NCBI RefSeq assembly: GCF_030818575.1
Contig: NZ_JAUTAL010000001.1
Span: 2,046,001 to 2,110,000, forward strand
Reading direction: 5' to 3'
Source of the DNA: Chryseobacterium camelliae
GTDB lineage: Bacteria; Bacteroidota; Bacteroidia; Flavobacteriales; Weeksellaceae
DNA: 64,000 nt
Position numbers and translations under genes: made by a program
Notes under the pieces: generated by a model
Database searches by the model: none
Told to the model about the DNA's origin: nothing
The model's input: the letters and a program-made list of their open reading frames with translations, nothing else
Part shown: piece by piece, positions 25,004 through 34,889 of the stretch
Layout: every line of letters begins with the position of its first letter
How positions within the stretch are numbered: the stretch's first letter is position 1

Positions 25004-26938
25004 CTACTTCTGAATCCCCCTGTACACATCCACCAACCTTATCAATTCCGATCTGTAGCCTTCATCATCTCTGTTTTTACCTTCCCGGGCCAATGCCCCG
25101 ACCGCTTTGAGGTCTTTGTCTTTAATTAGTTGAGAATCCCTGAGGATCAGTCCGAACCATGCTACCGCAGATGCAAACCTGAAATCAGGGCCTGACTGTT
25201 CTATGCTTACCGGTACATTGTTTATCACTTTTATCATTTCAAGGCTCTTGTCACCGTCCGGCTTTTTGTAGCGGAATTTAATGGTGGCCAGTTCATTGCC
25301 TGAATTTGGGTTTTTCACCGATGCTGAATATTTCAGCATGTTTTCTTTAGGAATGAATTCCGAATGGACGTCTACTGGAATCACTTCATAGAGTGCCGTT
25401 ACCGTATGCCCGCTTCCTAATTCGCCGGCATCAATGGCATCATTGGTAAAGTCTTCATTTCTCAGCTTCCTGTTTTCATATCCGATCAACCGGTAGGATT
25501 TGACGAACTTAGGATTGAACTCAATCTGGATCTTTACGTCTTTGGCTATCGCATACATGCTTCCGGCGAACTCTTTTCCCAGGAATTTATTGGCTTCCTG
25601 AAGATTATCGATGTATGCATAATTCCCGTTGCCTTTGTCGGCGAGGGTTTCCAGGCGGTTATCCTTGTAATTTCCCATCCCGAAACCCAGGCAGGTAAGG
25701 AAAATGCCGGTTTTCCTTTTCCCTTCGATCAGTTGTTCCAGTCCCTTTTCTGAGGAAATGCCTACGTTGAAATCGCCGTCCGTAGCAAGCACTACCCTAT
25801 TGTTTCCGCCTTTGATAAAGTTTTCCCCGGCCAGCTTATATGCCAGCTCTATCCCCTCGCCGCCGGCTGTACTTCCGCCGGCCTGAAGATTTTCCAGTGC
25901 ATGCAGGATCGTTTCTTTTTCTTTGGCAGAGGTTGGAGGCAACACTGTTCCGGCGCTTCCTGCATACACCACGATACCTACCTTATCCTGAGGTCTCAGC
26001 TGGTCCAGTAACACTTTGAAAGAAGATTTGAGCAAAGGAAGCTTGTTCTCATCGCTCATGGAACCAGAAACATCAATGAGGAAAGTAATATTGGAGGCCG
26101 GGAGGTTATCCAGCGGCACCTTTTTCCCCTGAAGTCCTATTTTCAACAGTTTACTGCCTGGGTTCCATGGTGCATCGCTGTATTCTGTACTTATTGAAAA
26201 AGGACGGTTTCCTTCAGGCTGAGGGTAATCATATTTAAAATAATTGATCATTTCCTCAATCCTTACGGCGTCTTTATCCACAGGAGACCCGTAATTGATC
26301 ATCCTCCGGATATTGGAATAAGAAGCATTGTCCACATCAATGGAAAAAGTGGACAGCGGCTGGTTTTTCGTCAGCTCAAACGGGTTTTCCACCAACCTGT
26401 TGTATTCTTCATCATTAATGTCCGGCTGGATTTTCACCGGTTGCTTTCCTTTGTGTTTCACAGCAGCCTTTTTAATGTATGCTGTATTTTGTGAAGCCCT
26501 AATCTTCAGTCCAGGTGCATACCCCATGACCGCTGCATCACCAATGGATATTTCAGAAGCCGTTACCGCCTTGGGTTTTGGGCAGCCGTTGTATTCCGGC
26601 ATTCCGGGAACGGTCGGGCAGGAATCATCTTTATCCAGGATACCGTCGCCATCGGTATCCGGCCACGGACAGCCGTTATTTTCAGGCGGACCGGCAACAG
26701 CAGGGCATGCATCGTCCTTATCAATGGTTCCGTCCCCATCCGTATCCGGCCATGGGCAGCCGTTGTTCTCAACAGGGCCGGGCTTTTCAGGACACTGGTC
26801 ATCTTTATTCGGGATGCCGTCCTGATCGTGGTCTTTCCGGATGCTTACTTTTGTTTTCCCATCTGCTGAGGGAGGTGTTTTTGTTTTGCAGCTGATCATA
26901 AAGGCCATGACTGCAAGCGTTATACAGGCTTTTTTCAT
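25004..26938 (-). CDS. vWA-domain lipoprotein with thrombospondin type 3 calcium repeats
   Basis: 644-aa lipoprotein (lipobox MISC, Cys17). Residues about 35-120 contain three thrombospondin type 3 calcium-binding repeats ([45 protein letters not shown]). A YfbK-type N-terminal domain ([23 protein letters not shown]) and a von Willebrand A domain with a MIDAS motif ([14 protein letters not shown]) follow, and a C-terminal DUF3520-like part. The YfbK family is often encoded with sigma and anti-sigma factors in Bacteroidetes, as here. It is likely surface-exposed and may mediate adhesion or stress sensing; the ligand is unknown. Confidence 0.9.
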   Translation of the reverse strand: MKKACITLAVMAFMISCKTKTPPSADGKTKVSIRKDHDQDGIPNKDDQCPEKPGPVENNGCPWPDTDGDGTIDKDDACPAVAGPPENNGCPWPDTDGDGILDKDDSCPTVPGMPEYNGCPKPKAVTASEISIGDAAVMGYAPGLKIRASQNTAYIKKAAVKHKGKQPVKIQPDINDEEYNRLVENPFELTKNQPLSTFSIDVDNASYSNIRRMINYGSPVDKDAVRIEEMINYFKYDYPQPEGNRPFSISTEYSDAPWNPGSKLLKIGLQGKKVPLDNLPASNITFLIDVSGSMSDENKLPLLKSSFKVLLDQLRPQDKVGIVVYAGSAGTVLPPTSAKEKETILHALENLQAGGSTAGGEGIELAYKLAGENFIKGGNNRVVLATDGDFNVGISSEKGLEQLIEGKRKTGIFLTCLGFGMGNYKDNRLETLADKGNGNYAYIDNLQEANKFLGKEFAGSMYAIAKDVKIQIEFNPKFVKSYRLIGYENRKLRNEDFTNDAIDAGELGSGHTVTALYEVIPVDVHSEFIPKENMLKYSASVKNPNSGNELATIKFRYKKPDGDKSLEMIKVINNVPVSIEQSGPDFRFASAVAWFGLILRDSQLIKDKDLKAVGALAREGKNRDDEGYRSELIRLVDVYRGIQK

Positions 26939-27045
26939 TGTGGTTAAGGTTTAATTATTGGATTTAAATAGAGGCATAGGATATCCTGCTCTCCGCCTGG
27001 AAGAGTTTAATTGTAAGGAGTGTTTTGTTTAGGATTAGAGGTTGT

Positions 27046-28101
27046 CTATGGGTTTCCTAAAGAATCTTTTTTTAATGCTTTTCTGATCTTTTTTACTTCT
27101 GTTGAGGAAAAATCCCTGGTTTCTGCGATGACAATCCCGCGGGAAGCTTTTTTACCATACAGAAGAATAGCTTTTGTGCCCGTCAGGACGGTAACGGATT
27201 TAATATTTCCGGCATTCAAAGTCCTGAACTTCCCGATGCCGGCCAATTCATTATTGATGATATACAGGCAGTCTTCTGCTGAAAATGCGGGATCTGAACT
27301 CTGAATAGCGAGTGTATTTCCCTGTTCAGCCGGAGCAACCCTGATGCTGATCCCCGGAGATAAGATCTGGATGAAAGCCGGCTTATCCGGATCCTCCGTG
27401 TTGCCTGCTATGGAAGCCGGTGCAACTTCTGAAAGATAACCTTTACGGGAAACACCATTATCTGATGCTGAAAGGCTGTTGATACCAGAGTTTGCAGTCG
27501 CTGTTGTAATTTGAACACCTGAAACCTTCTTTGCGATAACTTCTTTATCGGCCTCTCGTTCTTCTTCATATGCCTGCTTCTTTTTTCTATTAACAGCTAT
27601 GGATTGCCGGAACCTATGGTCATCATCATCAATCTCTACAGAAGATCTGGCAGATGTACTTGCAGCTTCATTTTGTCCCATCGATGTTGAAAGAGGCGGA
27701 GGAACGACTATATTTCTTGTTACAATATTCTCAGAAGCCTTTCCGGAATTCTCTTTCTGAATAGTTTCCGGAGCCGTAACATCTGCCAGCTGACTATTCT
27801 GGGAACCCTGTGCTTCAATTTTTGAAGGCTGAGGCAGTTTTTGCGCTGTCACGCTTGTTACCGACTGATGATCTGCCTGGTCTTTACCGGTCAGGAAAAA
27901 GATTCCGCTGCCGATAATGATGCTCGCTGCAATCCCGTACGGAATCCATGACGGCACTTTCTTTGGTGCCGGATGAAGATGCTGATCGAGCTGCGTGTCC
28001 ACTTTATCCCAGACTTTTTCAAAACCCGGAAAAGTAACCGGTTCTCCGGAAGCTTTGGAAGCTTCACTGAAAGTAGTATCGATATCGTTTTGGTTTTCCA
28101 T
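27046..28101 (-). CDS. Membrane anti-sigma factor-like protein with TonB-plug-like C-terminus
   Basis: 351 aa, located between the ECF sigma gene and the vWA gene. An acidic N-terminal cytoplasmic part (about 1-45) is followed by one membrane helix (WIPYGIAASIIIGSGIFFL, near 48-68), then a long low-complexity periplasmic linker. The last 100 residues contain CLYIINNELAG, NIKSVTVLTGTKAILLYG and SRGIVIAETRD, closely resembling a TonB-dependent receptor plug domain. Function is inferred from the operon: sequestration of the sigma factor, released by an envelope signal. No ZAS zinc motif is present. The gene starts 11 nt after the sigma gene. Confidence 0.75.
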   Translation of the reverse strand: MENQNDIDTTFSEASKASGEPVTFPGFEKVWDKVDTQLDQHLHPAPKKVPSWIPYGIAASIIIGSGIFFLTGKDQADHQSVTSVTAQKLPQPSKIEAQGSQNSQLADVTAPETIQKENSGKASENIVTRNIVVPPPLSTSMGQNEAASTSARSSVEIDDDDHRFRQSIAVNRKKKQAYEEEREADKEVIAKKVSGVQITTATANSGINSLSASDNGVSRKGYLSEVAPASIAGNTEDPDKPAFIQILSPGISIRVAPAEQGNTLAIQSSDPAFSAEDCLYIINNELAGIGKFRTLNAGNIKSVTVLTGTKAILLYGKKASRGIVIAETRDFSSTEVKKIRKALKKDSLGNP

Positions 28102-28112
28102 TGTTGTAAAAG

Positions 28113-28628
28113 TTAAATGTTCCTGCTGGTTAAAAGTTCCTGTAATTTTTTCCTGGCGAAATTCAGCTGTGATTTGGAGGTCCCTTCGCTGATGGAGAGC
28201 ATCACCGCAATGTCTTTATGCGGATAGCCTTCAATCGCAAAAAGGTTGAAAATAGCCCTGCAGCCTTCCGGAAGAAAATGCAGCAGGCCCAGGATATCTT
28301 TTTCAAAAGACGCTTCTTCATAAGCTTCGTCAGCAATAATATGGTTTTCCTCAAGGGAAACATGCAGTTTTTTATTCGCCCTGAGTTTCTGAAGGCATTC
28401 GTTCACCGCAATTTTTTTCGTCCAGGCCTCAAAGGTTTCCAGATCCTGAAGCTGGTTGATTTTCGTAAATATTTTAAAAAAGGTATCGGCAAGGACTTCT
28501 TCGATATCTTCATCGTTCTTAAGGTACCGCCTGCAGACTGCATACAGCTTTCCCGCAAGTTTTTCATATACCTGCCGCTGCGCATTCCGGTTGTTGCGCC
28601 TGCATTCCATCAGGAGTTCTTTATCCAT
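28113..28628 (-). CDS. ECF sigma factor
   Basis: 171-aa extracytoplasmic-function sigma-70 factor. Region 2 contains YAVCRRYLKNDEDIEEVLADTFFKIF, and region 4 contains LPEGCRAIFNLFAIEGYPHKDIAVMLSISEGTSKSQL, with the helix-turn-helix near residues 133-155. It is the first gene of the sigma / anti-sigma / vWA operon; promoter targets usually include this operon, so autoregulation is expected. A 207-bp spacer separates it from the divergent peptidase C1 gene. Confidence 0.93.
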   Translation of the reverse strand: MDKELLMECRRNNRNAQRQVYEKLAGKLYAVCRRYLKNDEDIEEVLADTFFKIFTKINQLQDLETFEAWTKKIAVNECLQKLRANKKLHVSLEENHIIADEAYEEASFEKDILGLLHFLPEGCRAIFNLFAIEGYPHKDIAVMLSISEGTSKSQLNFARKKLQELLTSRNI

Positions 28629-28835
28629 ATATCGGGGCTTATACTACTATAGATGCAGACTGTTTCAGAAAGGTTGGAAACATGGTTGACTTTTTTTCAA
28701 AATAACACAAAAAAAATGATACCGAAGCTCAATGACGCATGAAAACATTTAAATCCAACCTGAACAGATTTAACTTTACCGCCTGTAACGAATCTCAGAA
28801 ATGAGCGACTATTTATAATATAATTTTTTACAGTA

Positions 28836-30041
28836 ATGAAAAACACTAAATTTATCTCATTACTTTTTGTTTTGTCTGCAGGAAGTATGATGTTTGCACA
28901 GGATGACCTGATCAACAAGCTGAAAAGCAACCAATCCCAGAATGCCAATTTCCAGTTTACTACCCTTAAGGATGTAGGGGCCACTTCGGTGAAGAACCAG
29001 GGCTCGTCCGGCACGTGCTGGAGCTATTCCGGAAACTCTTTCCTGGAATCTGAAATGCAGCGTATGGGCAAGAAGCCGGTGGACCTGGCAGAAATCTTTA
29101 CGGCAAGGAATTCTTACCACGACAAAGCAAAACTGTACGTCCTAAATAACGGAGCCATCAACTGGGGCGATGGCGGTGAACTTCACGACGTAATCAATAT
29201 GTATAAAAAGTACGGCGCCGTACCTCAGGAAGCGTATACAGGACTGAAATCCGGACAGACCACGAACAATTTCTCTGAAATGCAGGGAAAACTGAAGCCG
29301 GTACTGGACAGCCTCGTTCAGGCTTCACAGAAAGGCAAGCTTACCGACAACTGGATGTCTTCTGTAGATGCGATCCTGGATGAATACCTTGGAAAAGTTC
29401 CCGCTAACTTCACATATGAAGGGAAATCTTACACGCCAAAAACCTTTGCCAAGGAAGTAGTAGGCATTAATCCTGAAGATTACGTTGAATTGTCATCGTA
29501 TAAAGATTATCCGTACTTCCAGAAATTCGTAGTGCCGATCCCGGATAACTGGAGCCATGATTCTGACTGGAATGTACCGATGAAAGATCTGACAGCTATT
29601 GTAGATAACGCGATTAAGAAAGGTTATTCCGTAGGTTGGGCAACCGATGTTTCGGAGCCGTATTTTTCTTATAAAAACGGTGTTGCTTACGTTCCGGATG
29701 TTGACCTGGAACAGGCCATGACCCCGGATATGAAGCAGGGACTGTTCAAAGAGCCTAAAGCCGATAAAACCATTACGGAAGACATGCGCCAGAAAGCGCT
29801 TAACGACCTTTCCACTACTGATGACCACGGAATGCACATTGTAGGCCTTGCCAAAGACCAGACCGGTAAAGAGTATTATATGGTTAAAAATTCATGGGGT
29901 GTAACCAATGATTTCAAAGGCTATATTTATGTGACCAGACCTTATGTGGAATATAAATCAACGGCCATTCTGGTTAACAAAAATGCTATTCCAAAAAATA
30001 TCCTGAAACAACTGAAACCGAATACCGGTGTCGGTCTTTAA
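28836..30041 (+). CDS. Secreted C1-family cysteine peptidase (bleomycin hydrolase/aminopeptidase C-like)
   Basis: 401-aa exported papain-fold peptidase. A signal peptide (cut near GSMMFAQ) leads to the catalytic Cys in SSGTCWSYSG, His in DDHGMHIVGLA, and Asn in MVKNSWGV, in the right order and spacing for family C1B. There is no separate propeptide, in line with aminopeptidase C-type enzymes. Bacteroidetal members are usually periplasmic or secreted, probably for peptide nutrition. It is a single gene with a strong terminator after it. Confidence 0.9.
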   Translation: MKNTKFISLLFVLSAGSMMFAQDDLINKLKSNQSQNANFQFTTLKDVGATSVKNQGSSGTCWSYSGNSFLESEMQRMGKKPVDLAEIFTARNSYHDKAKLYVLNNGAINWGDGGELHDVINMYKKYGAVPQEAYTGLKSGQTTNNFSEMQGKLKPVLDSLVQASQKGKLTDNWMSSVDAILDEYLGKVPANFTYEGKSYTPKTFAKEVVGINPEDYVELSSYKDYPYFQKFVVPIPDNWSHDSDWNVPMKDLTAIVDNAIKKGYSVGWATDVSEPYFSYKNGVAYVPDVDLEQAMTPDMKQGLFKEPKADKTITEDMRQKALNDLSTTDDHGMHIVGLAKDQTGKEYYMVKNSWGVTNDFKGYIYVTRPYVEYKSTAILVNKNAIPKNILKQLKPNTGVGL

Positions 30042-30080
30042 TTCTGAAAGTTTAGCACAATTTTAATATATTTAACAGTA

Positions 30081-30114
30081 AAATCCCCACTTACGGCTTG
30101 TAAGCGGGGATTTT
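30081..30114. terminator. Strong hairpin terminator between convergent genes
   Basis: Stem AAATCCCC-A-CTTAC/GTAAG-C-GGGGATTT with one mismatch and a GGCTT loop, then TTTT. It serves the C1 peptidase gene and may also serve the convergent OYE gene. Confidence 0.85.
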
Positions 30115-30152
30115 CAAATAAAATGAATAGATAGGTAATTTTTTATCGCTGT

Positions 30153-31214
30153 TTAGTACAGAGTGGACATGCTAGAAGGAGAAAAATCTGACAGTTCTTC
30201 CATTCTGCCTTCTTTCACTTTCTTCACCCATTCAGGATCCTGCAAAATGGCTCTTCCCACGGCTACCAGATCGAAGTCGCCTCTTTCCAGCCTGCGGATC
30301 AGTTCAGATAAATCGGCTGTACCAGTTCCTTCGCCGGCAAATGCAGCCATAAAGTCTCCTTCCAGTCCTACTGAGCCTACAGTAATGGTAGGCTGTCCCG
30401 TAATCTTTTTAGCCCAGCCTGCAAAATTCAGGTCGGAACCTTCAAATTCAGCTTCCCAGAAGCGGCGTTGGGAACAGTGGAAGATATCCACTCCGGCTTC
30501 TTTCAGCGGCAGCAGCCACTCTTCCATCTCTTCCGGAGTTTGGGCCAGCTTTATGTTATAATCCTGCTGCTTCCATTGTGAAAGTCGGATGATAATGGTA
30601 AAGTCTTCTCCTACTGCTGCACGGATTGCTTTTACAATGTCTACGGCAAACCGGCTTCTTTCCTTTAGGGTTTTCCCTCCATATTCGTCGGTCCTGGTAT
30701 TCGTAGCCTCCCAGAAAAACTGGTCGATTAGATATCCGTGGGCACCATGAATTTCCAGGCAGTCGAAACCGAGATCTTTTGCGGATTTGGCTGAAGCGGC
30801 AAACTGTGCAATGGTATCCTGAATATCCTCCAGCGTCATATCCGAAGCTTTTTCCATCGGAACTGACGGATAATCGTCCGAACTTCTCGTATCCCCTACA
30901 TGCCAGATCTGAGGGCCCATTTTACCGCCATTAGCATGAACGGAATCAATAACGTTTTTCCATCCTTCAAGCGCTTCGGTTCCGTAAAAATCCGGGATGT
31001 TCTGCATATTCTTGGAAGCCGGCCTGTTGATCACCGTTCCTTCAGAAATGATCAGACCCACGCCTGCTGCAGCCCTTCTGGAATAATACTCGGCGATCTG
31101 CTGTGTAGGAACTCCGTTATCGGATTGTGCCCTGGTCATAGGAGCCATAACAATCCTGTTATCCAGGTGTAAATTTTTATATTGAAAAGGTTTGAATAAT
31201 AATTCTGTACTCAT
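30153..31214 (-). CDS. Old yellow enzyme family alkene reductase (NemA-like)
   Basis: 353-aa FMN-dependent alkene reductase. The sequence has the usual LFKPFQYKNLHLDNRIVMAPMTR start, the HGAHGYLIDQFFWEATN active-site segment, and the C-terminal DFDLVAVGRAILQDPEWV. NADPH-driven reduction of electrophilic alkenes (NEM, maleimides, nitro esters) is the family function. ATG 31214 (MSTELLFKPF) is the natural start. It is divergent from an HxlR regulator across a region with repeated GTAAC half-sites, a classic layout for an electrophile-responsive reductase. Confidence 0.93.
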   Translation of the reverse strand: MSTELLFKPFQYKNLHLDNRIVMAPMTRAQSDNGVPTQQIAEYYSRRAAAGVGLIISEGTVINRPASKNMQNIPDFYGTEALEGWKNVIDSVHANGGKMGPQIWHVGDTRSSDDYPSVPMEKASDMTLEDIQDTIAQFAASAKSAKDLGFDCLEIHGAHGYLIDQFFWEATNTRTDEYGGKTLKERSRFAVDIVKAIRAAVGEDFTIIIRLSQWKQQDYNIKLAQTPEEMEEWLLPLKEAGVDIFHCSQRRFWEAEFEGSDLNFAGWAKKITGQPTITVGSVGLEGDFMAAFAGEGTGTADLSELIRRLERGDFDLVAVGRAILQDPEWVKKVKEGRMEELSDFSPSSMSTLY

Positions 31215-31238
31215 TGGTATAAGCTCTGTTTTATAATT

Positions 31239-31339
31239 GTTACACAAAGTAACTAATAATAGTTCTTATTTGTATCTCATATATCAAAAAAACTGGTAAC
31301 TTTGCAGTAACTGATGATAGTAACATTGAAGTAACTTTG
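31239..31339 (+). promoter_or_regulatory. Divergent promoter region with repeated GTAAC half-sites
   Basis: Half-sites are GTTAC (31239-31243) and GTAAC at 31249, 31296, 31307, 31320 and 31331. The first two form an inverted pair, the next two pairs are direct repeats 11 bp apart. TAACTTTG at 31297-31304 and 31332-31339 fits the -7 consensus, so binding and promoter overlap. The operator role is inferred. Confidence 0.6.
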
Positions 31340-31387
31340 AAGCTACACATCCGAAATCGATGTTCTATAATCTCAAAAGCCTCTCCA

Positions 31388-31777
31388 ATGAAAAAGAATG
31401 AATTAATGGAATACAGCTGCCCTCTAGGCAAAGCCATGTCCGCATTAGGCAGTAAATGGAAACCGATCATCGTACTGGTGATCAAAGACCGGAAATTACG
31501 TTTCGGAGAACTGGCCGTAAGGATCCAGGTTATTTCCAGAAAGGTACTCACAGATCAACTCCGGGAAATGGAAGCTGACGGACTTGTGATCCGGGAAGAG
31601 TTCAAGGAGCTGCCGCCAAGAGTGGAATATTCTTTAACAGAAAAAGGGCTTGCCCTGCTGCCGATTCTGTACCTGCTGGAAGAATGGGAGGAGAAATACC
31701 AGGTGAAGGGGAAAGATGGCGGGAAGAGTTGTAATTCTTTGACTGATGAAGCAAACCATAGCCGGGCCTTAGTTTAA
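31388..31777 (+). CDS. HxlR-family transcriptional regulator
   Basis: 129-aa winged-helix regulator with the HxlR hallmarks YSCPLGKAMSALGSKWKP, the recognition helix VISRKVLTDQLREME and the wing PPRVEYSLTEKG. Cys11 lies in the position often used for electrophile or redox sensing in the QorR/HypR-like group. ATG 31388 was preferred over an upstream start that would run through the half-site cluster. It is divergent from the OYE-type reductase, its most likely target. Confidence 0.9.
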   Translation: MKKNELMEYSCPLGKAMSALGSKWKPIIVLVIKDRKLRFGELAVRIQVISRKVLTDQLREMEADGLVIREEFKELPPRVEYSLTEKGLALLPILYLLEEWEEKYQVKGKDGGKSCNSLTDEANHSRALV

Positions 31778-31888
31778 ATACTGTTATAGTCTTGAAGTTA
31801 CATACATCTTATTTCAGCATATTGTTTGTTATCAGCAATTTTAAAAACCTGATATAAAACGAGCTGCATTTATAAGCAAAACTCCAAA

Positions 31889-31917
31889 ATAAAAACCGCC
31901 TCCTAAAGAAAGCGGTT
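31889..31917 (-). terminator. Intrinsic terminator of the fused E1 gene
   Basis: AACCGC (31894-31899) pairs with GCGGTT (31912-31917); on the minus strand a T-run follows. It lies 21 nt after the E1 stop. Confidence 0.85.
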
Positions 31918-31937
31918 CAAAATTTATCTAAGTTTCC

Positions 31938-34370
31938 TTAAAATATCGCAGGATATTTCTGAGGATTGGTTTCATTAAACATGGCGTAGATCCTTTCTAC
32001 CATATCATCTGCGGACGGTTTGCTGAAATAGTCTCCGTCACTTGCATATGCCGGCCTGTGGTCGTTGGCAGCAATCGTTAACGGATCAGAATCCAGGTAT
32101 CGGAAAGCTTTCTGTTTTTCCAGGATCTGTTGCAGGATGAACGCTGAAGTTCCGCCTTCCACATCTTCATCAATAACCACTAAGCGGTTGGTTTTCTTTA
32201 CACTTTCAGCGATCTCATGGGACAGGTCGAAAGGAATCAGGGACTGAACATCGATTACTTCTGCGGAAATGCCGAGTTTCTCAAGTTCTTTGGCTGCTTC
32301 CATGACGATTCTCCAGGTAGAACCGTAGGTTACCAAGGTAACGTCGTTTCCTTCCTTTGTCACTTCAATCTGGCCTACCGGAACCGTAAATTCCCCTATA
32401 TTGTCCGGCTGCTTTTCCTTCAGACGGTATCCGTTAAGGCATTCTACAATTACTGCAGGCTCATCAGCCTGAAGCATGGTATTATAGAATCCGGCAGCTT
32501 TGGTGAGGTTTCTCGGTACAAGCACCAGGATTCCTTTGGATAGGTTTAATATGCCTGCCATCGGAGATCCGGAATGCCAGATGCCTTCCAGCCTATGTCC
32601 CCGGGTCCTGATGATTACCGGTGCTTTCTGACCGCCTTTCGTCCTGTACTGAACGGTAGCCAGGTCATCGCTGATTCCCTGTAAGCAATAGAGAATATAG
32701 TCCAGATACTGGATTTCAGCGATCGGCCTTAAGCCTCTCATGGCCATCCCGATTCCCTGTCCGAGAATAGTAGCTTCGCGGATCCCAGTATCGGCTACAC
32801 GGAGTTCTCCGTATTTTTCCTGCATGCCTTCAAGCCCCTGGTTCACGTCACCGATATTTCCGGCATCTTCTCCAAAGACGAGGGTTTCAGGATATTTTTC
32901 AAAAATCTTATCAAAGTTATTTCTTACCACTACCCTGCCGTCAACTTCTTCAGAGCTGTCTGAATACACAGGCTTTACTTCCTTAACATTCGTTGCTTTC
33001 CACTCAGACTGGGAATATAAATGGGAAGAATAATTGTCTTTTTCCGTTTCGAATACTTCGTGGTATTTCTGCATCAGCTGATTTCTCTCTGCAGACTCTG
33101 TTCCTCTGGTTGCCAGCAAGGCTTTCCTTGCCAGGTGGAACACATCTTTCTTGGCTTTGGAAACCAGTTTGGTAAACTGGCTTACGTAACCTTCAATCTC
33201 CGTATTCTGTGTTTTAAGGTTTTCCACCAAAGGCAGTATGGACTGTGTAAGCTCCCTGATGGCATTCTGGTAATTTTCCCAGGCGGTTTTCTGCCCTGCT
33301 TTAACGATCTTTTTGGCCTCTTCATCAATGGCGTCCAGCTCTTCAGCGGAAGCGATGATCTCCTCCTGTCCGTCGATTTCAATAGAATAGTTGGAAATCC
33401 ATTCCCTGAATTTCACCAATCCGTCAAAGGAGGCTTCCCAGGCCAGCCTTTCCTCGTTTTTATATCTTTCATGGGATCCTGACGTGGAATGCCCCTGTGG
33501 CTGGGTCACTTCCACCACATGCACCACTACCGGCACGCTCTCCATTCTGGCAAACTGTTCAGCCCTCGCGTAGGCATCCAGCAGTGCCGGGTAATCCCAG
33601 GCTTTTACCTGAATGATTTCACAGCCCTGGAATTCGCCTTCTTTTCTCTGGAAGCCGCTCAGCATTTCAGCAATATCCGCTTTTGCCCTCTGCTTCATGG
33701 TAGGTACGGAAATCCCGTATCCGTCATCCCAGATGGACACGATCATCGGTACCTGAAGGGCACAGGCAGCATTCAGGGTTTCCCAGAAATGGCCTTCTGC
33801 CGTAGAAGCATCTCCAATAGTCCCGAAGGCTACTTCATTCCCACCGTTTGAAAATTTTTCTGAACCTTCAAAAGTTACGCTTTTATATATTTTGGAAGCC
33901 TGCGCCAATCCCAACAATCTCGGCATCTGCCCGGCAGTGGGAGAAATATCTGAGGAGATATTTTTTTGAGCCGTAAGGTCTTTCCAGCTTCCGTCTTCAT
34001 TAAGGCTACGGGTGGCAAAATGCCCGTTCATCTGTCTTCCGGCAGAGGCAGGCTCTCTTTCCACGCTTGTATCCGCATACAGCTGCGCAAAAAAGCTTTC
34101 TACCGTTAAAGCATGTACAGCCAATGCAAAGGTCTGATCCCGGTAATATCCGGAACGGAAATCCCCGTTTCTGAATACTTTAGCCATCGCCAGCTGGGGA
34201 AGTTCCTTACCATCCCCAAAAATCCCGAATTTAGCTTTTCCTGTCAGCACTTCCCTTCTTCCCAGATATGACATTTCACGGGAAATCCTTCCCAATTTAT
34301 AGTCTTCAAGTATCTGATTTTTAAAGTCCTGAAAAGAGATCTGCTGTGTTTCAATATAGGTTGTCTGCAT
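31938..34370 (-). CDS. Fused alpha-beta 2-oxoacid dehydrogenase E1 component
   Basis: 810-aa thiamine diphosphate enzyme carrying E1-alpha (about 1-400) and E1-beta (about 480-810) in one chain. The alpha part contains the ThDP motif GDASTAEGHFWETLN and DDGYGIS; the beta part has GEDAGNIGDVNQGLEG and GIREATILGQGIG, then EDVEGGTSAFILQQ. Such fused E1 proteins are frequent in Bacteroidetes and are annotated as branched-chain or pyruvate dehydrogenase; the exact 2-oxoacid cannot be settled from sequence. Neither the E2 nor E3 gene is adjacent, but an lpdA is present at 10963-12351. Confidence 0.92.
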   Translation of the reverse strand: MQTTYIETQQISFQDFKNQILEDYKLGRISREMSYLGRREVLTGKAKFGIFGDGKELPQLAMAKVFRNGDFRSGYYRDQTFALAVHALTVESFFAQLYADTSVEREPASAGRQMNGHFATRSLNEDGSWKDLTAQKNISSDISPTAGQMPRLLGLAQASKIYKSVTFEGSEKFSNGGNEVAFGTIGDASTAEGHFWETLNAACALQVPMIVSIWDDGYGISVPTMKQRAKADIAEMLSGFQRKEGEFQGCEIIQVKAWDYPALLDAYARAEQFARMESVPVVVHVVEVTQPQGHSTSGSHERYKNEERLAWEASFDGLVKFREWISNYSIEIDGQEEIIASAEELDAIDEEAKKIVKAGQKTAWENYQNAIRELTQSILPLVENLKTQNTEIEGYVSQFTKLVSKAKKDVFHLARKALLATRGTESAERNQLMQKYHEVFETEKDNYSSHLYSQSEWKATNVKEVKPVYSDSSEEVDGRVVVRNNFDKIFEKYPETLVFGEDAGNIGDVNQGLEGMQEKYGELRVADTGIREATILGQGIGMAMRGLRPIAEIQYLDYILYCLQGISDDLATVQYRTKGGQKAPVIIRTRGHRLEGIWHSGSPMAGILNLSKGILVLVPRNLTKAAGFYNTMLQADEPAVIVECLNGYRLKEKQPDNIGEFTVPVGQIEVTKEGNDVTLVTYGSTWRIVMEAAKELEKLGISAEVIDVQSLIPFDLSHEIAESVKKTNRLVVIDEDVEGGTSAFILQQILEKQKAFRYLDSDPLTIAANDHRPAYASDGDYFSKPSADDMVERIYAMFNETNPQKYPAIF

Positions 34371-34508
34371 AGCCCAATATAAAATTTTTACGTTCTTGAA
34401 GTATTTTGCTAATATACACTTTTTAAATTAATTTTAATTTTTAATAATCTTTTTTAAAAATTTGATAATAAGGAAAATTGTGCTTTATTTTGGGGAAATT
34501 TGTATGCC

Positions 34509-34802
34509 ATGGAAAAGAAATCGCCACACATCCTCAATGCTTCCAGCAATCTGTTAGGATTTTCGCTGGTGATCATTACCTCGCTTAAGATCAGCAAAAT
34601 AAGCCAGACCACCCATCTGGATGAATTTGCCGGTGTTGCATGCCTGTTTTTTGCATTCAGCTGCTTTTTTTCCTTCCTGTCCATCCGCACAGCAAAGGAA
34701 ACCAGGAATATTCAGTTTGAGAAAATTGCAGATTATTTATTTTTAACTGCGTTATTATGCATCGTATTATCGGTTCTAATCCTTATCGTAAAAATAATGT
34801 AA
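34509..34802 (+). CDS. Small membrane protein, unknown
   Basis: 97 aa with three hydrophobic helices (about 15-30, 43-60, 75-95) and little else. I do not recognise it. ATG 34509 (MEKKSPHILN) was taken; a start three codons upstream is possible. It stands alone between the E1 gene, which runs the other way, and the polyprenyl synthase gene. Function unknown. Confidence 0.7.
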   Translation: MEKKSPHILNASSNLLGFSLVIITSLKISKISQTTHLDEFAGVACLFFAFSCFFSFLSIRTAKETRNIQFEKIADYLFLTALLCIVLSVLILIVKIM

Positions 34803-34854
34803 TCAATTTACATTATTCTTAAAAATAACATAGTTTATTAACAATAACAGCAAT

Positions 34855-34880
34855 AAAAAAACCGGAACGGGAGTCCGGCT
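34855..34880 (-). terminator. Intrinsic terminator of the polyprenyl synthase gene
   Basis: CCGGA/TCCGG stem (34862-34866 with 34874-34878, extended by A-U and G-U pairs), followed on the minus strand by seven T. Confidence 0.8.
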
Positions 34881-34889
34881 GTATGAATT

